This document shows, piece by piece, positions 8,929 through 17,399 of a stretch of DNA of 64,000 bases. The notes beneath the pieces are model-generated. The model ran no database searches and was not told the origin of the DNA. It saw nothing but the letters and a program-made list of their open reading frames with translations. The stretch is from the NCBI RefSeq assembly GCF_900637055.1, contig NZ_LR134338.1, positions 5,424,501 through 5,488,500 on the forward strand. The letters are read 5' to 3'. The DNA is from Brevibacillus brevis. GTDB lineage: Bacteria > Bacillota > Bacilli > Brevibacillales > Brevibacillaceae. Within the stretch, counting starts at the first letter, position 1; every line of letters begins with the position of its first letter. Both the position numbers and the translations under genes were made by a program.

Positions 8929-9462
8929 TCACGAGATATATTCCTGCTGCAAAATCCCCATGTGCACGAGATCATGCCATTTTCCCTCGCGAAACAAAAA
9001 CTGCCGCGAGATCCCCTCTTGCTTGAAACCGAGCTTCTCATACAGCTTGATCGCCTTTTCGTTAAAGGAAAAGACGCGAAGCGATACCCGATGCAAGTTC
9101 ATTTCCAAGAACGCATAATCCAGCAGCAGCTTCAGCGCTTCTCCTCCATACCCCTTTCCCCAATACTCTTTCTCCCCAATATCGATGATACATTCCGCAT
9201 TGCGGTTTTTCAGGTCGATTTGGATGAGAGAGGTAATCCCGATCGGTCGATTGGTTTGGCTGTCTACGATCATGTAGCTCTTCGAGGAGCTTGCATGCAG
9301 GATGACCTGATTCACAAACCCGTTCGTATCGTCCCACGTAAAGACATCCATGGACGGGCTCGTTGTCCGCATGACTTCCACGTCATTTCTCCACGTGTGG
9401 TAGACGTCCACATCCTCCCCCGTCATTTTTCTCAGATTGATTCTCTCTGATTGAAACAACAT
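8929..9462 (-). CDS. GNAT acetyltransferase, RimJ/RimL type
   Basis: A 177-residue GNAT protein of the RimJ/RimL/SpeG-like branch. The opening SERINLRKMTGEDVDVYHTWRND is typical. The acetyl-CoA loop is EYWGKGYGGEALKLLLDYAF, and the end NEKAIKLYEKLGFKQEG is the hallmark of the branch. It probably acetylates an N-terminus or a small amine. It lies 12 bases after the TetR stop on the same strand and has AAGGAGGGGG before its ATG, so it is probably in the TetR operon. Confidence 0.9.
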   Translation of the reverse strand: MLFQSERINLRKMTGEDVDVYHTWRNDVEVMRTTSPSMDVFTWDDTNGFVNQVILHASSSKSYMIVDSQTNRPIGITSLIQIDLKNRNAECIIDIGEKEYWGKGYGGEALKLLLDYAFLEMNLHRVSLRVFSFNEKAIKLYEKLGFKQEGISRQFLFREGKWHDLVHMGILQQEYIS

Positions 9463-9474
9463 TCTTCCCCCTCC

Positions 9475-10092
9475 TTATTGTACCGGTCCCAGCATCGCTC
9501 TCAATGAAAACAACAGTGCTTCCATCTGCACAGACACCTTCGTTTTCTCTGGGCCCAAATGCGCGGTATCCAGCATCAGTCCATCGATAACCGAGATGAG
9601 ATAGCGAGCGATCGCCTCGGGTGGAAGCTGTGGCTTGAACTCACCTGTCGCTGTCCCATGCGCGAAGAAAGCTGCCAACACATCGACCATTTTTTCATAG
9701 CGAGTCGTGATGTATGGATAGCTCTGTTGCTTTTGTTGATCTTTCAGTGACAGGAAAAATTCTGAGTTGGCTTGGGACAGTGTTTGTTCGATTTTCTCGA
9801 TCTCGGCTTGCTGTTTGTAGACCCATTTGTTGATTTGCTGCCAAGACGTTTCGCCAGCAACAGGCGCGAAAAACTGTACATCCTGTTGATCCTCGAATTG
9901 CAGCAGCTCCAAATATAAGTGCTCCAGGTTATCAAAGTAGGCGTACAAGGCTCCCCGCGATACACCAGCCTCGTCCATTACGTCTTGCATGGTGGCCCGT
10001 GTATAGCCTTTTGTGATGAACACTCGTTTTGCCGCTTGCAGCAGTTCGATTTTCTTTTTGGTTTTGTATTCGTCGCTTACTTTTGGGGCCAA
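9475..10092 (-). CDS. TetR/AcrR family regulator
   Basis: A 205-residue regulator. The N-terminal helix-turn-helix reads AAKRVFITKGYTRATMQDVM followed by DEAGVSRGALYAYFDN, which is the TetR signature. The C-terminal helical part is the ligand-binding and dimer domain. I chose the TTG start at 10092 because AGGAGGTG lies 9 bases upstream of it. A longer reading from TTG at 10113 lacks a site and would have that Shine-Dalgarno inside the gene. Two operator-like palindromes sit directly upstream, which suggests self-repression. The acetyltransferase gene follows at once. Confidence 0.9.
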   Translation of the reverse strand: MAPKVSDEYKTKKKIELLQAAKRVFITKGYTRATMQDVMDEAGVSRGALYAYFDNLEHLYLELLQFEDQQDVQFFAPVAGETSWQQINKWVYKQQAEIEKIEQTLSQANSEFFLSLKDQQKQQSYPYITTRYEKMVDVLAAFFAHGTATGEFKPQLPPEAIARYLISVIDGLMLDTAHLGPEKTKVSVQMEALLFSLRAMLGPVQ

Positions 10093-10120
10093 GGGTTCAG
10101 CCACCTCCTCCAATCAAAAA

Positions 10121-10180
10121 AATGTACATGATTGTCGTTTTTATTTAATAGCACAATTATAAACGACATTCTTGTCGTTT
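10121..10180. promoter_or_regulatory. paired TetR operator-like sites
   Basis: AAACGACATTCTTGTCGTTT at 10161-10180 is a perfect 8+8 inverted repeat with a 4-base centre. A second, degenerate copy (AATGTACATGATTGTCGTTT) lies exactly 40 bases away at 10121-10140. The position just before the tetR start fits autoregulation. Confidence 0.7.
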
Positions 10181-10189
10181 TTCAACGAA

Positions 10190-10235
10190 TAAAAATGAAA
10201 AAGCATCCAACTACTCATGAGAGTATGCGGATGCT
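10190..10235 (-). terminator. terminator after the DUF6933 gene
   Basis: AGCATCC and GGATGCT pair around a 20-base loop. On the minus strand the stem is followed by a T-rich stretch. It lies about 50 bases after the stop codon. Confidence 0.6.
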
Positions 10236-10282
10236 CGCCGTTCTTCCGATGCCTATATAAAAGCTGCTAATAAGTCTTCCAT

Positions 10283-10807
10283 TTATGTGTTAACCATCGA
10301 TAAATTTTCTAACGCGTGTTGCATCGCATCACGTGGAAATATTTGCGGTAATTTAGACATGGGATATTGATTCGACAGTCGATTGATTTGATTCAATTCC
10401 TCTACCCCGATTTGCCTTATGTTATTATCCATATCGTATCTTGCCAGGTAAATCATGTCGTTTAATTGACTAATAATGCTTCTATCACTTGTCTGTGTGA
10501 AAGTAGCCTCACTAGCATGGCGCAAATACTTCTGAATTAACGATTGCTCTATGCCATCTGCAATAAGATTCTCAGAGATTTTTTCCAAAAATATTTGATC
10601 GAATCTCGTAAAGTCCGCTTTCTTTAACCCATAGATGATAAAATTGTACCTGGTCACATTATTCATCACCGCTACACACTTCCTGCGATTCAGTAAAATC
10701 AGGTGAGCATGCCACCTGTATAATGGCTGTGAAACCATTTTCTCCTTATCGGATAACGTTACGGGTAGTTCCTCTGCAAGCTTTTTGGTGCATTGGATAG
10801 TAATCAT
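10283..10807 (-). CDS. DUF6933-type protein of unknown function
   Basis: A 174-residue protein. Its N-terminal half resembles the DUF6933 family: ITIQCTKKLAEEL, then LYRWHAHLILLNRRKCVAV, then NVTRYNFIIYGLKKADF. No catalytic motif is known for this family, and no signal peptide or membrane segment is seen. Its ATG overlaps the stop of the hybrid sensor kinase gene (ATGA), so its translation is probably coupled to the kinase. That raises the question of whether it acts in the same signalling route. The family assignment comes from memory of the consensus and is fairly, not fully, certain. Confidence 0.75.
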   Translation of the reverse strand: MITIQCTKKLAEELPVTLSDKEKMVSQPLYRWHAHLILLNRRKCVAVMNNVTRYNFIIYGLKKADFTRFDQIFLEKISENLIADGIEQSLIQKYLRHASEATFTQTSDRSIISQLNDMIYLARYDMDNNIRQIGVEELNQINRLSNQYPMSKLPQIFPRDAMQHALENLSMVNT

Positions 10808-13800
10808 GCCTGTTCACCTCGATGTTTTTCAGTTAACGCCTGATCCGGTATAACAAACGACACCGTCGTTCCCTCCCCCGGCTTACTAGTGATGCACAAG
10901 CCCTTCCCATACATTTGCGTCAGTCTCCGATTCGTGTTGGACACTCCAATTCCGCCTCTTTCCTTCTTAGACAAATCGAGAATTTGTCGCACAGTCTCCT
11001 CCTCCATTCCGACACCCTCATCCTTCACCTCAAAAAGGGTGCCATTATTTTGCCGGATGATACGGATATGGAGAATTCCCCCCTCTATTCGGGTAAGAAG
11101 ACCATGATGGATAGCATTCTCAACCAACGGCTGAATGGTCAGTGGCGGGATGAGAAGATCGATACCAGGCTCAACCTCCCACACGATCTGTAACCGCTCG
11201 CCAAATCGTTCTTTTTCAATGTAAAGATACGCTTGGACGAGCTCCAGCTCATGGGAGAGTGCAACTTGTTTTCCTGTATTCAAAAAGTCAAAGCTGATAT
11301 GCAAGAAGGCGGTAAACGCATCCCCGAGTTTACGCATCTTCTCTGTATCAATGTCGCTCAACGCCATAATCGAGCTAAGTGTGTTGAACAAGAAGTGCGG
11401 GTGAATCTGCGCCTGCAAGTAGGCAGCCTCCATGCGCAGTCGTTCATCGACCGTTTGCTTGAGCATCGTCAACGACCAGACACGATATTTTAGCTCCATA
11501 CCATCGACTGGTTTGCATACATAGTCATTCGCGCCTGACAAATACCCGGTGTATACATCCTCAGACTGGCTGCGTGCCGTTAAGAGCAAAATCGGAAGCT
11601 CGGAAACAGAGAAATGCTCCCTGACCTTTTGCGTCAACTCGTAGCCCGACATGTGCGGCATCATGACATCGATGATAAGCAAGTCCCACTGCTCAGTAAA
11701 AAGCAGATCGAGCGCGTCTCTTGGCGATGTGCACGTAGTGATTTGATAATATGAGGATGAGAGCATTCGATCCAGCACCCTTAAGTTAACCGGGTCGTCA
11801 TCGATCGCTAATATTTTCGCCTTTCTTTCTACAAACGCATGTGCAGCCGTTTGCTGAAAAGCCAAAATATCTGGCGCTTCACTATGCCTCATCTGGTTGA
11901 TAGCCGTCACTTGATTGCTCTTATCTATCTGCTCCGCATATTGGCTCTCTGCTGCTTTCATCTCATCTGTACTAACCACGGGCAGCCAGAAGCTAAATAC
12001 CGAACCTTTGCCCGGTTCAGAGTCGACTCTCAGCTCGCTATCATGCAGCTCGACCAGCTGTGTACAAATAGCAAGACCGAGGCCGATTCCTCCACCACCG
12101 TTCGTTGCTTGAGCTCCCTGCTCATACGGCAAAAATATACGTGCCTTGGTATGCTCATCCATCCCGATTCCTGTATCGGATACATAGATCGCCAACTGTT
12201 CGTCTACGATGTCAGCGGAAACGACGACAGATCCTTCTTCCGTGAACTTCAGTGCGTTGTGAACAAGATTGAATAGAATCTGGACGAGCCGCTTCTCATC
12301 TGCCAAGATGGGCGGGATGGACTCTGGTATGTCCATTTTCAGTTGAACAGGCTTGCCTTCTACCATGTAAGTGAGCATGCCGATGATACCGGAAACAACC
12401 GATTGAATATGCAAAGGCTTCTTCTGCAACACGATATGCTTGTCCTGCAACCGTACGACATCTAGCAAATCGTCCAGTAAATGCGACATTCTGCGGCTGA
12501 TCGTGATTAACAGCTCCATATCCTGCGTGCTGCGACCACCCATGACATGCTTTTCATTGTTGACGACAGTCTGGGCGATATTCATGATGCCGTGCAATGG
12601 CGTTCTCAGTTCGTGCGAGGTATGGGCGAGAAACTGGTCTTTGAGCTTGTCCGCTTCTTTCAATTGCTCCGTTAGCTTTGCCTTTTCCTCTGCATTGCGA
12701 AAGAATAGCTTAAACCAATAGGCAGAAAAGCTGACAAGAGCAGCAATCATATCGAGCGGATAAAACACGTACTTGATATCGATGATTTGATATTCCATGA
12801 CTGCGGACCATATGACATTGGAAAAAATACTCGTTGCAGCAATGAGCAAAAACACAGCGTCATGCTTGTTTTGCATGAGCATGCGGCTGATTCTGAAAAT
12901 AAACAATAGCAACGGGCCAAAATAAATCATGACCAAAAATGGCGTTCCAGCTAATATATACACCCATTGTGCCGTTCCCAGTACGATGACTGCCGAATAA
13001 AGACTGAGTATGGAAAGATACGCGCTGAACGGTTTTGTATATTCTTTCTCCCCCTGTTCCGTCAGGCTTCTCACCAATACGATCATCAGCAAAGGCTGCC
13101 ATATGTAGGCGAGCACTTCTACCTTGATTGCCCATGTATAATCGATGGGGAGCCAAAGCAACAGCAGGTTGTCATAATCAGATACAGTCTTTATCCCCAC
13201 GCAGGATAGCAACAGCAAAAACACCAGAAACTCTTTGTGACGGGCATTCAATATGTACAGGATGCCGGCATACAAGCCATGTAGCGATAAAATGAGGAAG
13301 GTTGTCATCTGGAAGCCGATAGAATACCAACGATCGGTGTCAATAGCGGCCTGCGACCCGAAGTAAATCGATCTGACGATGCCCCCCTCTATTGGATTAT
13401 GAAAGTTGGCCGTTCGGACAAGCACTTCAATGACCTTTGCATCACCTGCAACGTACGTAACCGTGAAGGATGACTTCCGCGGTGTGTACGCTTCCGCTGT
13501 TGCCGCAGGCATTCCGATTCTGGCCAAAATCTCTCCGTTAACCTCTACGGTAGAAGATGCCTCCACTTGCGGTAACCATAAGGTGTATGGCTGATGTAGC
13601 GGTTGATCGACCAAGATCCGTAAACGGTATGTTCCATAGCCAAGCGATGACGGAGAGTCCTTGGAAAAAGCGCTGCTCCAATTGCCAGGTACTTGAACGT
13701 ATTGTCGTTCGTAATTCGATGATTGCTGGAAATCTTCATGTGTGATCAAAGAATCAGGAAAAAACTCCCACTCCCCGTCCAGTGAAATAGACGGGGAATT

Positions 13801-13995
13801 TTCAAAGTCCCACCCGCGCATATCAAGAACCCCTTGAACCACAGGCGGATGCTCTGGAAACGCATGAAACGAAAACCAGAACATCCGAAGCCCTAGCAGA
13901 AATGCTAAAAACAAGAGAAGAATCAAAAGATACTTACTTATGAGTGCTTTTGAATGACTCCGATTATGGTTGCTTCGCTTTATCATAGTATGCAT
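10804..13995 (-). CDS. hybrid sensor kinase: 7TM sensor, HisKA kinase, receiver, second LytS-type kinase
   Basis: A 1063-residue membrane protein with an unusual order of parts. A membrane anchor lies near residues 20-42. An extracellular jelly-roll-like domain follows (about 55-205, with LDGEWEF and GTYRLRI), then a seven-helix 7TMR-DISM-like region (about 225-430). Next come a HisKA domain with the phospho-acceptor in HTSHELRTPLHG near residue 461 and its ATPase domain. A receiver domain follows, with the phospho-aspartate in LLIIDVMMP near residue 774. Last is a LytS-type kinase module with QIHPHFLFN near 866 and VENAIHHG near 959. It senses an external signal, but no output DNA-binding domain is present. 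The start lacks a strong binding site. The DUF6933 gene follows with an overlap. Confidence 0.9.
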   Translation of the reverse strand: MHTMIKRSNHNRSHSKALISKYLLILLLFLAFLLGLRMFWFSFHAFPEHPPVVQGVLDMRGWDFENSPSISLDGEWEFFPDSLITHEDFQQSSNYERQYVQVPGNWSSAFSKDSPSSLGYGTYRLRILVDQPLHQPYTLWLPQVEASSTVEVNGEILARIGMPAATAEAYTPRKSSFTVTYVAGDAKVIEVLVRTANFHNPIEGGIVRSIYFGSQAAIDTDRWYSIGFQMTTFLILSLHGLYAGILYILNARHKEFLVFLLLLSCVGIKTVSDYDNLLLLWLPIDYTWAIKVEVLAYIWQPLLMIVLVRSLTEQGEKEYTKPFSAYLSILSLYSAVIVLGTAQWVYILAGTPFLVMIYFGPLLLFIFRISRMLMQNKHDAVFLLIAATSIFSNVIWSAVMEYQIIDIKYVFYPLDMIAALVSFSAYWFKLFFRNAEEKAKLTEQLKEADKLKDQFLAHTSHELRTPLHGIMNIAQTVVNNEKHVMGGRSTQDMELLITISRRMSHLLDDLLDVVRLQDKHIVLQKKPLHIQSVVSGIIGMLTYMVEGKPVQLKMDIPESIPPILADEKRLVQILFNLVHNALKFTEEGSVVVSADIVDEQLAIYVSDTGIGMDEHTKARIFLPYEQGAQATNGGGGIGLGLAICTQLVELHDSELRVDSEPGKGSVFSFWLPVVSTDEMKAAESQYAEQIDKSNQVTAINQMRHSEAPDILAFQQTAAHAFVERKAKILAIDDDPVNLRVLDRMLSSSYYQITTCTSPRDALDLLFTEQWDLLIIDVMMPHMSGYELTQKVREHFSVSELPILLLTARSQSEDVYTGYLSGANDYVCKPVDGMELKYRVWSLTMLKQTVDERLRMEAAYLQAQIHPHFLFNTLSSIMALSDIDTEKMRKLGDAFTAFLHISFDFLNTGKQVALSHELELVQAYLYIEKERFGERLQIVWEVEPGIDLLIPPLTIQPLVENAIHHGLLTRIEGGILHIRIIRQNNGTLFEVKDEGVGMEEETVRQILDLSKKERGGIGVSNTNRRLTQMYGKGLCITSKPGEGTTVSFVIPDQALTEKHRGEQA

Positions 13996-14053
13996 CTTTC
14001 GACATACTTCGGATTATCCCTTGTCAAATTGCAGTTCCACAGTCCTATTTTTC

Positions 14054-15202
14054 TCACACAAACTGTCTACTATCGTTATTTCGCCCAAACCGATAAATGG
14101 CGATCAAGGCAAAAACCGTAGCGAATGCGAGCAAAATGGCCATGTTCAAATACAAGCTCCCAAGACTGTACCCTTGTTGAAGCTTATTCACCGTATCGAG
14201 CAACCAATGCTGAGGCAAGAATGTTGAAATTTTGCGCACAGTGTCCGGCATGATTTCCATTGGAAAGAAGCAGCCAGCCAGGAGGCACGTCGGTACAATG
14301 ATCAGGTTGGAAATCGCTCCGGCACCTGCTCTACTCTTCGCAAAGGCAACGGTCATCAGAGAAAGGGCGATTGCCCCTAGCGCGAACACGAACAACGGCA
14401 GAATCATTTGACTATACGCGACGCCTGCATCTATGCCGAAGACGGTTTTCATGACGAGCAAGGTCACGATGATTTGCAGCAGTAAAATAAACATGCTGAC
14501 GATAATATTCGAGAATACATAGGATCTGGCCGACATCGGCGAAGAAAGGAGTCGCAAAAAGGTGCGATTCCCTTTTTCTTTTAAAATGATCTCTGACATG
14601 TCCACCGCTGAAAACATCATGAACATAATAAGGAATCCAATCGATTGATTCGTCATACGCGTCACGTTTGAGTTGTTTTGAAGCGTTACCGTACTGAGCT
14701 TGTAGCTTTGCTCGTGGTATGCCTCATACAGCTTCGTGAACTTTGCCTCATCCGCCTGTGCCGCTTTTCCAATCGCGGCAAGATTGCCGATATAACTGTT
14801 CAGCATGGCCTTCACGTAGGCAGTAACCTGCTCACCCTTTACGGATACAATATTCAAGTGCGCTGGCGCCCCTTCCCGAACACTAGCAGCATACCCTGGC
14901 TCGAAAACAATTCCGCTATCCAGTTCACCAGAAACGATTTGTTCACGCATTGTCTGTTCATCGATAACTGTGACCTCAACATGATTCAATCTCTCGATAA
15001 ACCGGATCGAATCCTGCGTGATCACCTGGTCCCCATCCTGATTGATGATTCCTACATGGATCGTGCCGCTGCCTGCATTGCTGTAGATGGTAAGAGACAG
15101 CAGAACCCCTGCGATCGGCAACCCCAAATAAGTGAACCAGCTTTTTTTGCTGCGAAACGTCTCCATCAGCGTTTTCCGAATTAGCCATACCATTTCACTC
15201 AT
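14054..15202 (-). CDS. ABC-2 type permease, LnrM/LnrN-like
   Basis: A 382-residue ABC-2 exporter permease. A first membrane helix near residues 20-40 is followed by a large extracytoplasmic loop (about 45-180) and then by five or six helices ending near the C-terminus. The segment LIMFMMFSAVDMSEIILKEK with RTFLRLLSSPMSARSY is typical of the ABC2_membrane_3 family. The ATG at 15202 has AGAGGGGG upstream and overlaps the stop of the other permease. It is the last gene of the five-gene set that resembles lnrJKLMN of Bacillus subtilis, which exports polyene antibiotics such as linearmycin. The substrate here is inferred only. Confidence 0.87.
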   Translation of the reverse strand: MSEMVWLIRKTLMETFRSKKSWFTYLGLPIAGVLLSLTIYSNAGSGTIHVGIINQDGDQVITQDSIRFIERLNHVEVTVIDEQTMREQIVSGELDSGIVFEPGYAASVREGAPAHLNIVSVKGEQVTAYVKAMLNSYIGNLAAIGKAAQADEAKFTKLYEAYHEQSYKLSTVTLQNNSNVTRMTNQSIGFLIMFMMFSAVDMSEIILKEKGNRTFLRLLSSPMSARSYVFSNIIVSMFILLLQIIVTLLVMKTVFGIDAGVAYSQMILPLFVFALGAIALSLMTVAFAKSRAGAGAISNLIIVPTCLLAGCFFPMEIMPDTVRKISTFLPQHWLLDTVNKLQQGYSLGSLYLNMAILLAFATVFALIAIYRFGRNNDSRQFV

Positions 15203-16329
15203 ACAAAAACCCCCTCTCGTCTGCGCATCGTGATAACAGAAAAGATGATGAACGACGTGGCAATGCTCACATTCATCGCAATCGCAAACCATGCGCCTGT
15301 CGGATTGTCTGTGTAGATCATTTGCAGCAGACCTGTATTTACCCAGTGAAGGGGAGAAAGATTGGACAGGAGGCTGAAGAAGCCATCCGATTGATCAATT
15401 GGAAAATAGGCACCCCCTGCAAAGGAGGCGACTTGCGTAAAAATATTGTTGATTGCCCTTACCCCTTCGCCTTTGAAAAGAAAGCTAATACCGAGGCCCA
15501 AGCTGACCGCAAGCAGCACCTCTGTCAAAAGCACCAGGATAACCATCCCGTAATGGCTGCCCCAATCCGCTTTGAACACGAACTTGCTGAATAAGAACAC
15601 AGCTAGTACGAAAAACAGGTTGATCACCGTACACCCGATCACTTTTCCGGTAAAAATGGCACCTTTGCTTACAGGCGCTGCCATTAATCGAATGGCCGTT
15701 TTTTTCGTTCGCTCTCCGCTGAATAAATAACTGGCATTGAACATCGCGTAGAGCCCAATCATCGTGGTCATTGCCATCGCGTAATAGTCGATGGAGCCCG
15801 GTTTTTTATTCGGATTCAAGGTCGTTTCGCGAATAAATTCATTGTTTTGTCCGGCAGCTGAAAGAGTAGCCGCAGCAGTCTCTGGGTCTACCTGAAAGGC
15901 TGCGGATGCGAGCGAGTAGCGATCTGCAAAAGCAGTTAGCATCCCGGCAAGGATATTGCTTCCGATCGCATTCTCACTGCTTCCATAAAACTCAATCCCT
16001 TCATCACTGACAACTGCGTACCCCGTATAGCGATTCGCTCTTATTTCCTCATGCCCGTCTGTGCCTGATTCCGCTTCAACGACCTCGACTCCATTTTTTC
16101 CGATAGTTTCTATAAAAGCGTTCCACCCCGTCGATATTTGCGCGTTCGTCCAGTTGCTTTTATACAACAGGCGCATGTCATCCACAGTCCTCGTGTCATC
16201 GAATGCATTGGATAGGGCGGAACCTAATATCAGCATCAAGATGATGGGTAGTGCTAGCATAAACATAAACGTTCTCTTTTCGCGAAGGCTGGACTTGATT
16301 TCTTTTACAGCGATACTCCATATATCCAT
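15199..16329 (-). CDS. ABC-2 type permease, LnrM/LnrN-like
   Basis: A 376-residue permease with the same layout as its neighbour: an N-terminal helix (MFMLALPIILMLILGSALS), a large external loop (about 45-185), and then five or six helices including ALFNASYLFSGERTKKTAIRL-type sequence before helix 3. The two permeases are homologous in plan but divergent in sequence and should form a heterodimer. The ATG follows GAGGAGGGG. It lies 15 bases after the ATPase gene and overlaps the next permease gene, so the three are co-translated. Confidence 0.87.
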   Translation of the reverse strand: MDIWSIAVKEIKSSLREKRTFMFMLALPIILMLILGSALSNAFDDTRTVDDMRLLYKSNWTNAQISTGWNAFIETIGKNGVEVVEAESGTDGHEEIRANRYTGYAVVSDEGIEFYGSSENAIGSNILAGMLTAFADRYSLASAAFQVDPETAAATLSAAGQNNEFIRETTLNPNKKPGSIDYYAMAMTTMIGLYAMFNASYLFSGERTKKTAIRLMAAPVSKGAIFTGKVIGCTVINLFFVLAVFLFSKFVFKADWGSHYGMVILVLLTEVLLAVSLGLGISFLFKGEGVRAINNIFTQVASFAGGAYFPIDQSDGFFSLLSNLSPLHWVNTGLLQMIYTDNPTGAWFAIAMNVSIATSFIIFSVITMRRREGVFV

Positions 16330-16344
16330 GGCAAAGCCCCTCCT

Positions 16345-17283
16345 CTAGTCTCGCAAGTTTCGACCGGTTAAGGTCAAGAACACAGTCTCCAGATTCGGCG
16401 CTTGCTCTTCAACGGAGCGGATTTCTACCTGATCCTTGATTAATTGTTGAATGATTCGGTTCAGGTTGTTGATCTCCGTTTTGGAAACGATTTTGATCGT
16501 ATTCTCTTCTTGAAGCACCGCATCCACACCAGCAATCGCCTTTAGAGCTTCGCGGTTTAACGGTTCATCTGCTCTGACGCCAATCCAAATTTCCTTCGCG
16601 TCAGTAATAATCGCTTTTAACTGCTCCTTCGATCCTTCTGCGATGACTTTTCCATGGTCAACGATGGCAATGCGAGTGCAGATTTCTTCGACTTCCTCCA
16701 TGTAATGGCTCGTATAGATGATCGTGCAGCCCATGTCGTTCAGCTTGCGTACCGAATTCAAGATATAATTGCGTGAATGAGGGTCAATCCCGACAGTAGG
16801 TTCGTCCATGATGATCAGCTTCGGCCGATGGGCAATGGCGCAAGCGATGTTTAACCGACGCTTCATCCCGCCAGAAAAGTTTTTGGGAAAGCTAGTCGAT
16901 TTGTCACCGAGACCTACGAATTCAAGCGCCTCTTCCGTCCGTTCGCGAAGCAGTGATCCACGCAGTCCGTACAAGCCAGCAAAAAACCTCACGTTTTCAT
17001 AGGCAGTCATATCCTCGTAGATGGCGATATCTTGTGGCACGATGCCGATGTTCATTTTGGCGAATTTGCTGTGTTTCTCAATGTTTTTTCCCAGCAAGGT
17101 AATCTCGCCCTTTGTTACGCGCAACAGGGAGGCGATCATGTTGATGGTCGTGCTCTTTCCCGCTCCGTTGGCCCCCAAGAAACCAAAGATTTCTCCTTCA
17201 CGCACGTTCAGAGACATATTGTCGACGGCGACGAAATCACCGAATTTTTTCGTTAATTGACGAATTTCCAATACATGACTCAC
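16345..17283 (-). CDS. ABC transporter ATP-binding protein, LnrL-like
   Basis: A 312-residue ATPase. Walker A is GANGAGKST, the Q-loop is GIVPQDIAIYED, the signature is NFSGGMKRRLN, Walker B is KLIIMDEPTVGID and the switch histidine is in YTSHYMEEVE. The C-terminal roughly 80 residues match the extension found on drug-export ATPases of this type. It powers the two downstream permeases. I chose GTG at 17283 because GGGAGTG lies 6 bases before it; a GTG nine bases earlier is too close to that site. A promoter with a palindromic site lies upstream, after the sensor kinase gene. Confidence 0.92.
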   Translation of the reverse strand: MSHVLEIRQLTKKFGDFVAVDNMSLNVREGEIFGFLGANGAGKSTTINMIASLLRVTKGEITLLGKNIEKHSKFAKMNIGIVPQDIAIYEDMTAYENVRFFAGLYGLRGSLLRERTEEALEFVGLGDKSTSFPKNFSGGMKRRLNIACAIAHRPKLIIMDEPTVGIDPHSRNYILNSVRKLNDMGCTIIYTSHYMEEVEEICTRIAIVDHGKVIAEGSKEQLKAIITDAKEIWIGVRADEPLNREALKAIAGVDAVLQEENTIKIVSKTEINNLNRIIQQLIKDQVEIRSVEEQAPNLETVFLTLTGRNLRD

Positions 17284-17313
17284 GTGACTCACTCCCTTCG
17301 TGACTATGTCTGC

Positions 17314-17391
17314 ATTGTAATAAAAAAGGATGCCCCTATGTCAGTGCATAAGTTCATCCCTCGGTATGAGAATTCTCATGTTGTTTCTCAT
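17314..17391 (-). promoter_or_regulatory. promoter and palindromic regulator site before the ABC genes
   Basis: On the minus strand CTGACA (17339-17344) and TACAAT (17314-17319) form a promoter with a long 19-base spacer. Upstream lies the perfect palindrome ATGAGAATTCTCAT (17366-17379), plus a third ATGAGA half-site at 17386-17391. This arrangement fits activation by the response regulator encoded upstream. Confidence 0.6.
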
Positions 17392-17399
17392 GATCTTTT

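Noticed and set aside
7989-9041. 350-codon minus-strand frame opposite the anti-sigma gene
   Set aside because: It lies antisense to a well-supported coding frame and shows no motif or start site.
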